Both the position numbers and the translations under genes were made by a program. From Mesotoga sp. Brook.08.105.5.1 (lineage in GTDB: Bacteria > Thermotogota > Thermotogae > Petrotogales > Kosmotogaceae): DNA of 63,145 nt. The stretch spans positions 1 through 63,145 of the forward strand of contig NZ_AYTW01000035.1 of the NCBI RefSeq assembly GCF_002752635.1, written 5' to 3'. Below, in pieces: positions 35,610 to 43,902 of the stretch. Under the pieces are notes generated by a model. It saw only the letters and a program-made list of their open reading frames with translations. It made no database searches and was not told where the DNA came from. How positions within the stretch are numbered: the stretch's first letter is position 1; each line of letters opens with the position of its first letter.

Positions 35610-36472
35610 GTAAGAAAATCATCGCGATGGACGGAGGCGGAACTAATCTTAGAGTCACTGCAATCTCAAGTGAAGGTAAGATAAGAAAGAACTACGGCAC
35701 CGGGGTTAATATAACTGCGGTCAGCAGTAGCAATCTCATATCGATTTTCTCGTTAGTTCGCGACGACATATGGGTCCCGGATGTGATAGTCGCTGCCTTC
35801 TCCGGTGCGGGAGACAGAACTCGCGAAGGAAAGCTCGTTCAGGCGCTGGAATCGGTTTTCAGAGGAGCTAGCATCGAAGTGATTATGGACATCGAGGGAC
35901 TTTACAGAGCGGCAGTCGGCGAAGGAAGAGGTGTTGTTGTCGTTTCTGGAACCGGTTCTACTGTTTACGGTCATGACTATGCGGGAGAAGCCGTGAAGTC
36001 TGGCGGCTGGGGACACATATTCGATGACGAGGGAAGCGCCTATTGGATTTCCATGAAGCTGATCACCGCAGCGCTCAAGTATAGAGATGGATTGATTCCT
36101 CACGATCCCGTTTTCGATCGGCTTGTAGAATTCTTTGAGATGGAGAGCATAGAGGAACTTGTCAATCTTACGCTTCTGCCTGATATGAAAACGAAGATCG
36201 CCTCATTCAGCAGAGTTGCTCTAGAAGACCCTTCGGAACTGACTAAAAGAGTTGCAGATGAGGGAATAGAGATACTGGCAAAAAGGACTCTCAACGTTCT
36301 TGAGAGAACAGGTGAGGTCGATACAATCCACACATTTGGCGGCTCATTTGCCTCCGCCTATTATAACGAGAGATTCTCGGAGATGATAAACAACCACAGG
36401 ACCTCACTCTTCACGGGGAACGTGGATGAGATCCTTGCAGAACAGGCATTTGAGAAACTCAATAGATCCTGA
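35606..36472 (+). CDS. BadF/BcrA-type amino sugar kinase (MurNAc/GlcNAc kinase candidate)
   Basis: This is an ASKHA-fold sugar kinase of 288 residues. ATP-binding motifs are AMDGGGTNLRVTAIS and VVVSGTGSTVYGHD, then GGWGHIFDDEGSAYWI and FGGSFASAYY. The ATG start overlaps the regulator stop and has AGGAG upstream. Homologues phosphorylate GlcNAc; MurK of Clostridium acetobutylicum, from the same family, also phosphorylates MurNAc. With MurQ next door and no PTS transporter in sight, a MurK role that makes MurNAc-6-P from free MurNAc is the best inference. Its 3' end overlaps the convergent NamZ-like gene by 14 bp. Confidence 0.85.
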   Translation: MSKKIIAMDGGGTNLRVTAISSEGKIRKNYGTGVNITAVSSSNLISIFSLVRDDIWVPDVIVAAFSGAGDRTREGKLVQALESVFRGASIEVIMDIEGLYRAAVGEGRGVVVVSGTGSTVYGHDYAGEAVKSGGWGHIFDDEGSAYWISMKLITAALKYRDGLIPHDPVFDRLVEFFEMESIEELVNLTLLPDMKTKIASFSRVALEDPSELTKRVADEGIEILAKRTLNVLERTGEVDTIHTFGGSFASAYYNERFSEMINNHRTSLFTGNVDEILAEQAFEKLNRS

Positions 36473-37634
36473 ATTCTTCGATCAGACTCTCAAACTCTCT
36501 CTGTTCACCTTCCCATAAGCGGGAAAGCTCTGCTGAAGTTGCTCCCTTCAGCAACTCTTCTCTATACCTTTCTTCTCCCATTATCAGGTCGAAATGGTAT
36601 CTGCCGTCCCACATCTTGTTTAGAGGGATGCTGGTCCCGTGATAATGCACATCCCAGTCAAATTTCTCTGGCCACAATCTTATTAGAGTGGCGATTATGT
36701 CTAAAGCAAGTTCCAAGGGTTTAATGGTGTTTCTATCGGCAACATAGAACTCAAGACCATTACAAGACTGGTCGTGCAACTTGAATGCCCCAGGAATGAA
36801 ACTCCTCTCTCTGAAGGCAACACCGGGATGATCATGCTTTTTCAGTTCCTTATAAAGCGATGAGGAGTCAATCCATGGCGCTCCTATGTATTTGAATGGA
36901 TGAACAGTGCCGCGCCCCATGGATAGGTTCGTGCCCTCGAAGAGACAGAAGCCCGAGTATAGTATCGCATGTTCAAGAGAAGGTATATTTGGAGAGGGAG
37001 TACTCCATAGATGGCCGGTCTCATCATAATACATGTCTTTGTCGTAGTTCTCCATGGGGATTACGATCAGATCTGCGCCGATGTCAAAAACCTTGTTGAA
37101 GTACTTCGCAACTTCTCCCACTGTCATACCGTACCTCAGAGCCAAACCGTAGCCACCAACGATGCTGTCCAATCTCTTCTTAATTGTTGGGCCGACGACT
37201 TTGCAGGACAGAGGATTGGGTCGATCGAGAACAACTACCTCTATTCCCCGCTTTGCACACTCTTCCATCGAATATACAAGAGAGTAGAGGTATGTATAGA
37301 AGCGAAGTCCGACATCCTGGATATCATAAACAAAGGAGTCAATTCCCGAAAGCATTTCTTCTGTAGGACGTATGACATCTCCGAAGAGCGAATAGATTGG
37401 GATGCCGTACTTAGGGTCGACCGCATTGGCTACACTTACTCCATCTGCCGCGGCTCCCGAGATTCCATGTTCGGGACCGAACAACTTCACGACGTTGAAT
37501 CTGTTACTGAGCAACAGGTCAACGTTGATTCGTAAATCTCCATTTACACCGCTGGAATTGGTTAACAAACCGATCCGTTTACTCTTCAGCTGGTTTCCAG
37601 CCAGAAGACAGTCGATTCCAAGCTTCACTTTCAC
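36459..37634 (-). CDS. DUF1343 exo-beta-N-acetylmuramidase (NamZ-like)
   Basis: This protein of 391 residues matches the DUF1343 family throughout. It has KRIGLLTNSSGVNG, LFGPEHGISG with the Glu proposed as catalytic in NamZ, YDIQDVGLRFYTYLYSL, DRPNPL, SPNIPSLEHAILYSG and CLFEGTNLSMGRGT. The family member NamZ of Bacillus subtilis removes terminal MurNAc from peptidoglycan fragments. The GTG at 37634 is chosen because GAGGTG lies 6 nt upstream; a GTG at 37643 is an alternative. There is no signal peptide, unlike the secreted Bacillus enzyme. It is the last gene of the CUT1 importer operon, so it probably trims imported MurNAc-GlcNAc saccharides. Confidence 0.88.
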   Translation of the reverse strand: MKVKLGIDCLLAGNQLKSKRIGLLTNSSGVNGDLRINVDLLLSNRFNVVKLFGPEHGISGAAADGVSVANAVDPKYGIPIYSLFGDVIRPTEEMLSGIDSFVYDIQDVGLRFYTYLYSLVYSMEECAKRGIEVVVLDRPNPLSCKVVGPTIKKRLDSIVGGYGLALRYGMTVGEVAKYFNKVFDIGADLIVIPMENYDKDMYYDETGHLWSTPSPNIPSLEHAILYSGFCLFEGTNLSMGRGTVHPFKYIGAPWIDSSSLYKELKKHDHPGVAFRERSFIPGAFKLHDQSCNGLEFYVADRNTIKPLELALDIIATLIRLWPEKFDWDVHYHGTSIPLNKMWDGRYHFDLIMGEERYREELLKGATSAELSRLWEGEQREFESLIEEFRIY

Positions 37635-37644
37635 GCCAGACACC

Positions 37645-38472
37645 TCACTTTATAGCTCCCTGCGTCATACCTGTTATGAATTGCCTTGAGAACAACAAGA
37701 AGAGTATTATCGTCGGGGCCACTGCGAGAGTAAGGCCCGAGAAGAGGAGGTGCCACTGATTGACGTATTCTCCGAAGAAGATCGAGACTGCGAGAGTTAT
37801 AGTTGCCTTGGATCTGTCGGTTATGAAGATCAGTGGGAAGAAGAAATCGTTCCACACATTGACGAAACTGACAATCGATACTATGGAGAGAGCCGGTTTG
37901 ACCAGTGGAAGTACAATCTTCCAGTATATCTGCATCGGAGAAGCTCCATCGATTCTGGCTGCTTCAGAAAGCTCATTCGGAACCCCGTCAATGAAATTCT
38001 TGAGAAGAAAGACAGAGAAAGGGATATTTACGGAGGTGTAGATTAGAATCAGTCCAAGCAGAGAGTTCGTGAGATGAAAGTTTCTCAGTAGTATGAATAT
38101 GGGGATTATTGCGAGCCTCGCCGGAAAGGCCAGACCTAGCATCGAGTAAATGAAGAGAAATCTTCTTCCCTTGAAGGTATACTTAGAAATTGCATAGGCG
38201 AACATAGAGGATACTATAACAATTCCAATTACCGAGGTTCCGGCAACAATCAGACTGTTTTTGTACCCCGTCCCTATACCGGCCTGTTGCCAGGCCTTTG
38301 AATAGTTCTCGAACATAACCTTTGACGGAAAGGAGAAGGGTTGAAGATAGATCTCCCTCATCGACTTGAGAGAGTTCAAAATCATCATGAAAAAAGGAAC
38401 AAGTATGACCAGGCAGTAGACGGCCAGAAGGAAGTAGACGATTATCTTTCCGAAAAGACTTAGCTTCAGCAT
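37645..38472 (-). CDS. CUT1 sugar ABC transporter permease (MalG type)
   Basis: This is an inner-membrane permease of 275 residues with six predicted helices. The EAA loop that contacts the ATPase reads FIDGVPNELSEAARIDGASP. The C terminus, RQFITGMTQGAIK, is typical of MalG-like proteins. It follows the partner permease after 3 bp and precedes the NamZ-like gene by 10 bp. No ATPase gene is present in this operon, so the importer presumably borrows a shared MsmX/MalK-type ATPase encoded elsewhere. Confidence 0.93.
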   Translation of the reverse strand: MLKLSLFGKIIVYFLLAVYCLVILVPFFMMILNSLKSMREIYLQPFSFPSKVMFENYSKAWQQAGIGTGYKNSLIVAGTSVIGIVIVSSMFAYAISKYTFKGRRFLFIYSMLGLAFPARLAIIPIFILLRNFHLTNSLLGLILIYTSVNIPFSVFLLKNFIDGVPNELSEAARIDGASPMQIYWKIVLPLVKPALSIVSIVSFVNVWNDFFFPLIFITDRSKATITLAVSIFFGEYVNQWHLLFSGLTLAVAPTIILFLLFSRQFITGMTQGAIK

Positions 38473-38475
38473 GTT

Positions 38476-39378
38476 TCAAGCACTCCTTTGTCTCTTCTCG
38501 ACAATGTATACATACAGAATCGAGACGGGCATAACTATGGTGAAGATGAAGACTGTTACCGAAGCTCCCAGTCCCATGTCGACTGCCCCGCTGCCAAGTC
38601 CTCCGAAAGCCGTCCTGTAGAAGAGAGTCCCGAGAACGTCAGTAGTTCTGTAAGGACCAGCCTGTACGCCCACAAGAGCGTATACCATGTCGAATATATT
38701 GAAACTCCATATGAAAATGAGAATTGCTAGCGTTCTGAAAGTTGAAAACGTCAGAGGGAATATTATTCTCCACGTAATCTTCCAGTTGTTGGCACCATCA
38801 ATGTAAGCGGCCTCTATCAATTCAGGCGATATATCAAGTATCGCAGCGAGAATAACGAGTACATAGAACCCAAGATTTCGCCAAACATTCACCAGAATAA
38901 TCGTCGTGAGAGCAGTACTTGCCTGACCCAGCCACGGCTGTGCGAATCTTCCAAGCCCTACAAGTTTTAGAAGCTGGTTAACAAGGCCTGCTTGAGGATT
39001 CAGGAAGAGCACCCACATGAATCCCACAAGAACCAGAGGTATCATATTCGGAATGTATGTGACCACTCTGAACACTCCGGCTCCCTTTATCTTGCTTGCC
39101 AGCATAAGTGCAATAAGGAATCCGAGTCCCAGCTCAAAGATTACAAGCATGATGAAGAAATAAACGTTATGTGAGAATGCATTGAACAGTTCTTTGGAAA
39201 AGCTTCCGGTAAAAAGCGTACGGAAGTTCTTTAAACCGACGAAGGTCCTCGGCCCTACACCAGACCAGCTGAAAAAGCTCAGTATGAGGCTGTCGATCAG
39301 TGGGTATATTATGAACATAGAGTACAGAATCAGGGCAGGTAAGATGAAAACAAGAAGGTATCTAAGTTTAATCTGCAT
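38476..39378 (-). CDS. CUT1 sugar ABC transporter permease (MalF type)
   Basis: This is an inner-membrane permease of 300 residues. It has an N-terminal helix (FILPALILYSMFIIYPLIDS), the FSWSGVGPRTFVGLKNF segment and the EAA loop ILDISPELIEAAYIDGANN. It pairs with the MalG-type permease downstream. Upstream, a perfect 11-bp hairpin separates it from the binding-protein gene. Confidence 0.93.
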   Translation of the reverse strand: MQIKLRYLLVFILPALILYSMFIIYPLIDSLILSFFSWSGVGPRTFVGLKNFRTLFTGSFSKELFNAFSHNVYFFIMLVIFELGLGFLIALMLASKIKGAGVFRVVTYIPNMIPLVLVGFMWVLFLNPQAGLVNQLLKLVGLGRFAQPWLGQASTALTTIILVNVWRNLGFYVLVILAAILDISPELIEAAYIDGANNWKITWRIIFPLTFSTFRTLAILIFIWSFNIFDMVYALVGVQAGPYRTTDVLGTLFYRTAFGGLGSGAVDMGLGASVTVFIFTIVMPVSILYVYIVEKRQRSA

Positions 39379-39398
39379 CTTCGTTTCTCCTCAATGAA

Positions 39399-39426
39399 CT
39401 CTTCCCCGCTGGCTGGCGGGGAAGAG
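39399..39426 (-). terminator. Post-binding-protein stem-loop in the CUT1 operon
   Basis: CTCTTCCCCGC and GCGGGGAAGAG form a perfect 11-bp stem with a 6-nt loop. It lies 13 bp after the binding-protein stop and 20 bp before the permease start. It is probably an attenuator or mRNA 3' stabiliser. Confidence 0.8.
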
Positions 39427-39439
39427 AAGAATTAACTGA

Positions 39440-40678
39440 TTACTTGTTCATCAAAGGCGGGTACCACTGAGAAATAGCGTCCTGAGCCATCTGAGAGAGT
39501 CCTTCGGGAGTAAGCTGCCCTGCGTAAAGAGCTTGCATTCCTGGGCTAAGAACGTCGTCATAGAGAGAAGGTTTCTGTGTTGTGAATACAGAGCCTACCC
39601 AGTAAACCCATGGAGAGGCGTTGTTGTTGTAAACATCAAGAACCTCTTCTAGAAGAGGATCGGGCGGGATTTCTGCGCCAACAACGGCAGGAATATTGTA
39701 AGTGATTCCGGCGAATATCGTACCGAATTCAGGAGTGGCACAGAATTTGATGATCTCTTTTGAGTCCTCGAGATTCTTGACGTTTGATGTCAAAGCGATC
39801 GCTCCATCGAGATATGTGTAGGCGTAAGGTGTCTGGTCTTTTGTTTCCGGAGGAACCATGAAGTAGCCGACATTTAGATCGGGATTGAGATCCTTCCATG
39901 TCTGGTAGCCCCATGCTCCGTAGAACACCATTGCAGCCTGTCCAAATGCGAAAGCAGCATCCTGATCTACGGTCGAATTACCCATGAATCCATCCTGATA
40001 GTAAACTTTGAGGTCGTTAAGTTTCTTGTTGAGGTCGGTGAACTTTGGATCTAGGAAGTTCGTTTCGCCATCAGTGAGCGCCTTTATCCAGTCTGGTCCC
40101 AGAATGCTGACGCCACACATCGCATGCTGCATTGCCAGCGCCCAGGCTTCCTTTCCGTAAAGGAAGAATGGGGTGATACCGTTCTTCTTGAACACTTCAG
40201 CATTAGCGATTAGTTCGTCCCAGGTTTCAGGTTCTTCAAGTCCGAACTGGTCGTAGTAGTCCTTGTTGTAGAATATTCCGACCACCTGAACTGCGAAAGG
40301 AACTCCATAAACTTCGTCTTCCCATGTAACAGAGTTCAGCGAAGCCTGAGGGAAGTTTGACATGTCCGTGAAATCACCGATCGGAAGATAGAGCCCGTTT
40401 TCAATTAGAACCTGAGTTCTTCCTCCAGGAAGTCTTCTGGAGTAGACAATATCTGGACCTTCACCGGTCTGCAGAGCGAGAGCTACCTTTGAATCGTATT
40501 CCGTCGGAGCAAAGGCTGTGAATTCGATCGTTATGTTGAGTCCCTGACTCCTGAGTGCGGCCTCAACATCTCTCCAGACCTGAGCATCTTGTGTCCGCCA
40601 GCTCCAGATCGTTACCTTACCGGCAAACGCACTAACTACGAGAATCGCAATTAAAGCGACTAGCAAGAATTTCTTCAT
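39440..40678 (-). CDS. CUT1 sugar ABC transporter substrate-binding protein (probable amino-sugar saccharide binder)
   Basis: This is a secreted family 1 binding protein of 412 residues with a signal peptide (MKKFLLVALIAILVVSAFAG). Family features include TIWSWRTQD at the start of the mature protein, LQTGEGPDIVYSR, WEDEVYGVPFAVQVVGIFYN and ETWDELIANAEVFKKNGITP. It is the first gene of an operon with two permeases and the NamZ-like muramidase. A MurNAc- or GlcNAc-containing saccharide is the inferred ligand. AGGAAG precedes the start. Confidence 0.9.
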   Translation of the reverse strand: MKKFLLVALIAILVVSAFAGKVTIWSWRTQDAQVWRDVEAALRSQGLNITIEFTAFAPTEYDSKVALALQTGEGPDIVYSRRLPGGRTQVLIENGLYLPIGDFTDMSNFPQASLNSVTWEDEVYGVPFAVQVVGIFYNKDYYDQFGLEEPETWDELIANAEVFKKNGITPFFLYGKEAWALAMQHAMCGVSILGPDWIKALTDGETNFLDPKFTDLNKKLNDLKVYYQDGFMGNSTVDQDAAFAFGQAAMVFYGAWGYQTWKDLNPDLNVGYFMVPPETKDQTPYAYTYLDGAIALTSNVKNLEDSKEIIKFCATPEFGTIFAGITYNIPAVVGAEIPPDPLLEEVLDVYNNNASPWVYWVGSVFTTQKPSLYDDVLSPGMQALYAGQLTPEGLSQMAQDAISQWYPPLMNK

Positions 40679-41187
40679 CTTTCGCTTCCTAACAAATTAA
40701 AGTGAGAACACATTACTTGTTATGCTATCGTGAATCTATTGAGTGACACATACAACGCATAGATAAACCATTCTGTCTTGTCAGCAAGAGGGACATCCCG
40801 GATCGGCGAATGATATTGTTAGTATGATTATACAATATATGTCTAAGCGAAAAAAACAGTAATTAGCATTGAACAGGCACGATCATTGGAGCTCAATGCT
40901 AAAAATTGGCGTTAGGCATTCCTCAACGAAAGAAGATGGGTGTAATTACTTTCGTTGTTCTCTATTACCTAAACATTGACTACGAAAGGACGAACAGATC
41001 GAGAGCGTTTGGAGGAAGTTTGAAGAGCAAGTTTGGCGTTTTTCGACTGCTCTATCGGTAAGCACATAGTTCAGGTGAAAACAAGACTTCATAATATCAG
41101 GATAATCATATAGAATCGTTATATAGTTCTGACAGGACCGCGGATATTGGAAAGAGTCACTAGATTATTTTCTGCCGGAGGCGACTG
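40679..41187. promoter_or_regulatory. Divergent spacer with CUT1 operon promoter
   Basis: On the minus strand a perfect TATAAT lies at 40832-40827, with a T-rich but weak -35. The start would be near 40820, giving a leader of about 140 nt. TCATACTA, shared with the nagZ upstream region, overlaps and follows the -10. I see nothing definite between 40862 and 41187 apart from GCCGGAGGCG just before the next gene. Confidence 0.45.
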
Positions 41188-41496
41188 ATGGAGAGAGTGA
41201 CGGTTACGATTGAAGCAAGTATGGAGGGTGCTGTTGACAGCTTCTTGATAAGAAGGCATGGTGACGTTGAATCCCTCAAAGAAGCAATTGTTGCCGATGA
41301 TTTCGAAAGAATGGGGAAAATCGCCGAATTCATGAAGAATGAGGGCAGCTGTTGCGGTTTCGATCTCATCTCCTCATTGGGTGCAAAGCTCTCTTTTGCC
41401 GCTTCAGAGAAGAATAGACTGGCAGCCGAGATCTGTGTTGACATTCTCAACTGGTACATGACAAGAATAAGGACAGAGATATTCGGAGAGGGATAG
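41188..41496 (+). CDS. HPt-like four-helix protein lacking the phospho-acceptor histidine
   Basis: This is a small cytoplasmic protein of 102 residues with a good start site (CCGGAGGCGACTG before ATG). The pattern SLKEAIVADDFERMGKIAEF, then GSCCGFDLISSLGAKLSFAA and LNWYMTRI matches the histidine phosphotransfer (HPt) domain pattern. In HPt proteins the central helix reads H-x-L-K-G-S; here it reads E47-F-M-K-N-E, so the phosphorylated His is replaced by Glu. It may be an inhibitor or scaffold rather than a phosphorelay protein. Assignment is by eye and moderate. It stands alone, 34 bp before the PdxA-family gene. Confidence 0.55.
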   Translation: MERVTVTIEASMEGAVDSFLIRRHGDVESLKEAIVADDFERMGKIAEFMKNEGSCCGFDLISSLGAKLSFAASEKNRLAAEICVDILNWYMTRIRTEIFGEG

Positions 41497-41530
41497 AAAC
41501 GAACGCGTCTACAATGCACGGGGGTTAGTA

Positions 41531-42565
41531 TTGCTTCTGAAACCTATGGAAAAGCCGGTTCTACCGGAAAGGCTTTCTGGAAAACCTTTGATAGCGATAA
41601 CTATTGGCGACCCCGCAGGCATCGGCCCCGAGATCGTCTGTAAAGCTATAGCACACGGGGAAATCCTCGAGATCTGCAGGCCGGTTGTTATTGGGGACCG
41701 CAAGATCATTCAGCGAGAGATCTACAGAAATAAGCTGTCGCTTGACATAACTCTGGTTGAGGGCCTAAATGAAGAGATGGAATCAACTTCAGGCAATATC
41801 TCGTTGATTGACATGGGGAATGCTGATGTGCTACCCGATTACGGAAAGATCTGCGGTGGATGCGGAAGGGCCGCCTATGAATACCTCGAGAAGGCTGCGG
41901 AACTGGCGCAAAAGGGAAAGATTTCTGCAATTACGACTGCACCGATTAACAAAATGTCCATCAAGGCTGCAGGAGTTCCCTTTGCAGGACATACCGAGAT
42001 TCTGGGCTCGCTATTGGGGGCGAGAGACCCGCTGACGATGTTTGAAATAGCCGGTGAGCTACGAGTCTTCTTTCTTTCCAGACACGTTTCACTTATGGAG
42101 GCCTGTCGCATGGTGAAGAGAGACAGAATATTCGATTATATAGTTAGATGTGACGCAGCCCTTAAGCAGCTGGACATCGAGCAGCGAAGGCCAATTGGTG
42201 TTGCAGCCTTGAACCCACATGGCGGAGAAGGTGGACTCTTCGGGCGCGAGGAACTCGATGAAATTATTCCCGCCGTTGAGCTAGCAAGGCAGAAAGGGAT
42301 TGATGTCCTCGGACCGATAGGGGCAGACTCGATCTTCTCTATGGCAAGAAGAGGCGCATTTTCTGCAGTTCTCTCTATGTACCATGACCAGGGCCACATA
42401 GCAACGAAGACACTGGATTTCGATAGGACCGTATCGATTACCCTTGGAATGCCAATTCTGAGGACTTCCGTAGATCACGGAACGGCCTTCGACATTGCGG
42501 GAAGGGGAATTGCCGATCCCACGAATTTGATCGAAGCCGTTAAGGCCGCTGCCCGCTATTCATAA
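41531..42565 (+). CDS. PdxA-family 4-phosphate dehydrogenase (probably PdxA2 type)
   Basis: This is an NAD-dependent dehydrogenase-decarboxylase of 344 residues. It shows IAITIGDPAGIGPEI, the metal-ligand His residues in FAGHTEILG, NPHGGEGGLFG and MYHDQGH, and the C-terminal ITLGMPILRTSVDHGTAFD. The TTG start is weak; ATG at 41546 is an alternative. Classical PdxA makes vitamin B6 through the DXP-dependent route. This window also encodes PdxS and PdxT, the alternative route, so this gene more likely belongs to the PdxA2 group that oxidises D-threonate- or D-erythronate-4-phosphate. No DUF1537 kinase gene is adjacent to confirm that. Confidence 0.82.
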   Translation: MLLKPMEKPVLPERLSGKPLIAITIGDPAGIGPEIVCKAIAHGEILEICRPVVIGDRKIIQREIYRNKLSLDITLVEGLNEEMESTSGNISLIDMGNADVLPDYGKICGGCGRAAYEYLEKAAELAQKGKISAITTAPINKMSIKAAGVPFAGHTEILGSLLGARDPLTMFEIAGELRVFFLSRHVSLMEACRMVKRDRIFDYIVRCDAALKQLDIEQRRPIGVAALNPHGGEGGLFGREELDEIIPAVELARQKGIDVLGPIGADSIFSMARRGAFSAVLSMYHDQGHIATKTLDFDRTVSITLGMPILRTSVDHGTAFDIAGRGIADPTNLIEAVKAAARYS

Positions 42566-42886
42566 GAGCCGCCGATAACCTCAAAAGACTTCTTCAACTA
42601 TGATGCGGCTCCCGGAGGATTAATAGGGCACAGCTCCGGAAGGCACGCTCCCCTCACCTTCCTGAAATATCCCTGGATTGATCTCATTGTTTCTATTATC
42701 TCAATTTCACGCCTTTCTCTCTCATCCATTAAATGGCAGAGAGTCTCCCCTTACTGTTCTCTTTATCGAGTAGTTTCCATTTCGATGCACCGTTACAGAG
42801 TACTCATGCTGAATACTTACTCTTTGTCGCGAAGCGCGGGCTGGGCTATAATAGATGATCAAATACTTTTCCAGAAAGGAAGCTTC
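42566..42886. promoter_or_regulatory. Intergenic region with promoter for the hemolysin III-family gene
   Basis: TTGTCG at 42824-42829 and TATAAT at 42847-42852 are 17 bp apart. Transcription would begin near 42859, 28 nt before the GTG start. The rest of the gap shows nothing recognisable. Confidence 0.65.
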
Positions 42887-43579
42887 GTGAGCACAATAGA
42901 AGGCCGAAAACTCGACCCCATGGTTACGAGCGAGAACTCAAATGAAGGATTCAATGCGATTAGTCATATAGTGGCAGCGGTTCTCGGACTTGCCGGGCTG
43001 GTGTTCTTGATAGTCTTCTCTGCTATTCAGGGTAAATGGTTACATCTTGTAAGCTTCGCGATATACGGGACAACCGTAGTCGTCTCAATGACCTTTAGCG
43101 GACTCCTTCACTTTTTCTTGTGGTTTAGAAAGTATTTCAAGGTCTTCGCTATCCTCGACCACACTGCGATATACTTTCTTATCGCCGGCACCTATACGCC
43201 TTTCTGTCTCGTTGTCGTCGGCGGTTGGGTTGGCTGGACGGTCTTCGTGATAATATGGAGTCTTGCCATCCTTAACGTCGTGCTGAAGTCGGTATTCTTT
43301 TCCACGATGCCCCTTTGGTTATCAATGGCGGGATACCTCTCAATGGGCTGGCTCTCGCTTGCGCTGGTTTACAGTGTGTATATAAGGTTGGGGCTTTCTG
43401 CCATCCTGTTGCTGCTTCTCGGCGGCGCCTTCTATACGGTTGGCGCAGTGATTTTCATAAGGGAGAAACCGAACCCATTTCCAGGGAAATTCGGAAACCA
43501 TGAACTCTGGCATATTCTGGTCATACTCGGTAATCTCACCTTTCTCATGATGATGTTTTTCTATGTACTTCCATACTAA
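42887..43579 (+). CDS. Hemolysin III / PAQR family membrane protein
   Basis: This is an integral membrane protein of 230 residues with seven predicted helices. The GTG start at 42887 is chosen because it lies behind AAAGGA and just downstream of a good promoter; an earlier ATG would precede that promoter. Family motifs are NAISHIVAAVLGLAG, SGLLHF, ILDHTAIYFLIAGTYTPFC and, near the C terminus, FGNHELWHILVILGNL. The conserved His and Asp residues probably bind a metal, as in adiponectin-receptor relatives. The physiological function of bacterial members is unclear. Confidence 0.9.
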   Translation: MSTIEGRKLDPMVTSENSNEGFNAISHIVAAVLGLAGLVFLIVFSAIQGKWLHLVSFAIYGTTVVVSMTFSGLLHFFLWFRKYFKVFAILDHTAIYFLIAGTYTPFCLVVVGGWVGWTVFVIIWSLAILNVVLKSVFFSTMPLWLSMAGYLSMGWLSLALVYSVYIRLGLSAILLLLLGGAFYTVGAVIFIREKPNPFPGKFGNHELWHILVILGNLTFLMMMFFYVLPY

Positions 43580-43902
43580 TTCATTTGGAACAGCAATAGT
43601 TCTTCGTAAGTAATCGAAAATATGAGTGTCGATCAATCTCAAAGTCTTAGTTCCATCGGGAATGAGGCTTTTTATTGGAAATTGAGGCTCATATGTCTTT
43701 CGCCATCCCTTCAGATAACGCTTACGAAAGTTAATAAACGAAACGGACTCAACTCTTATCTTGAATTAATTGAAGTCTAATACAATAAATTGAAGTGGAT
43801 CTAAATATATTTAAGTTATAGTTTGACTTTTTGAGTCGGAAGTTGTATAATGAACTCAGTTGAAGGTGATATTTGTTCAACTTATGTTTTGGAGGTGGAC
43901 CG
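43580..43902. promoter_or_regulatory. Promoter and candidate operator of the DUF2089 operon
   Basis: TTGACT (43823-43828) and a perfect TATAAT (43846-43851) are 17 bp apart. GACTttttgAGTC overlaps the -35. A second inverted repeat, GTTGAA-N11-TTCAAC (43859-43881), begins at the expected transcription start. Both are candidate sites for the DUF2089 protein. Confidence 0.75.

Noticed and set aside
41060-41160. Purine-type riboswitch upstream of the HPt-like gene
   Set aside because: A few AT-rich words resemble the aptamer, but the conserved TTTCTACC loop and closing helices are absent.
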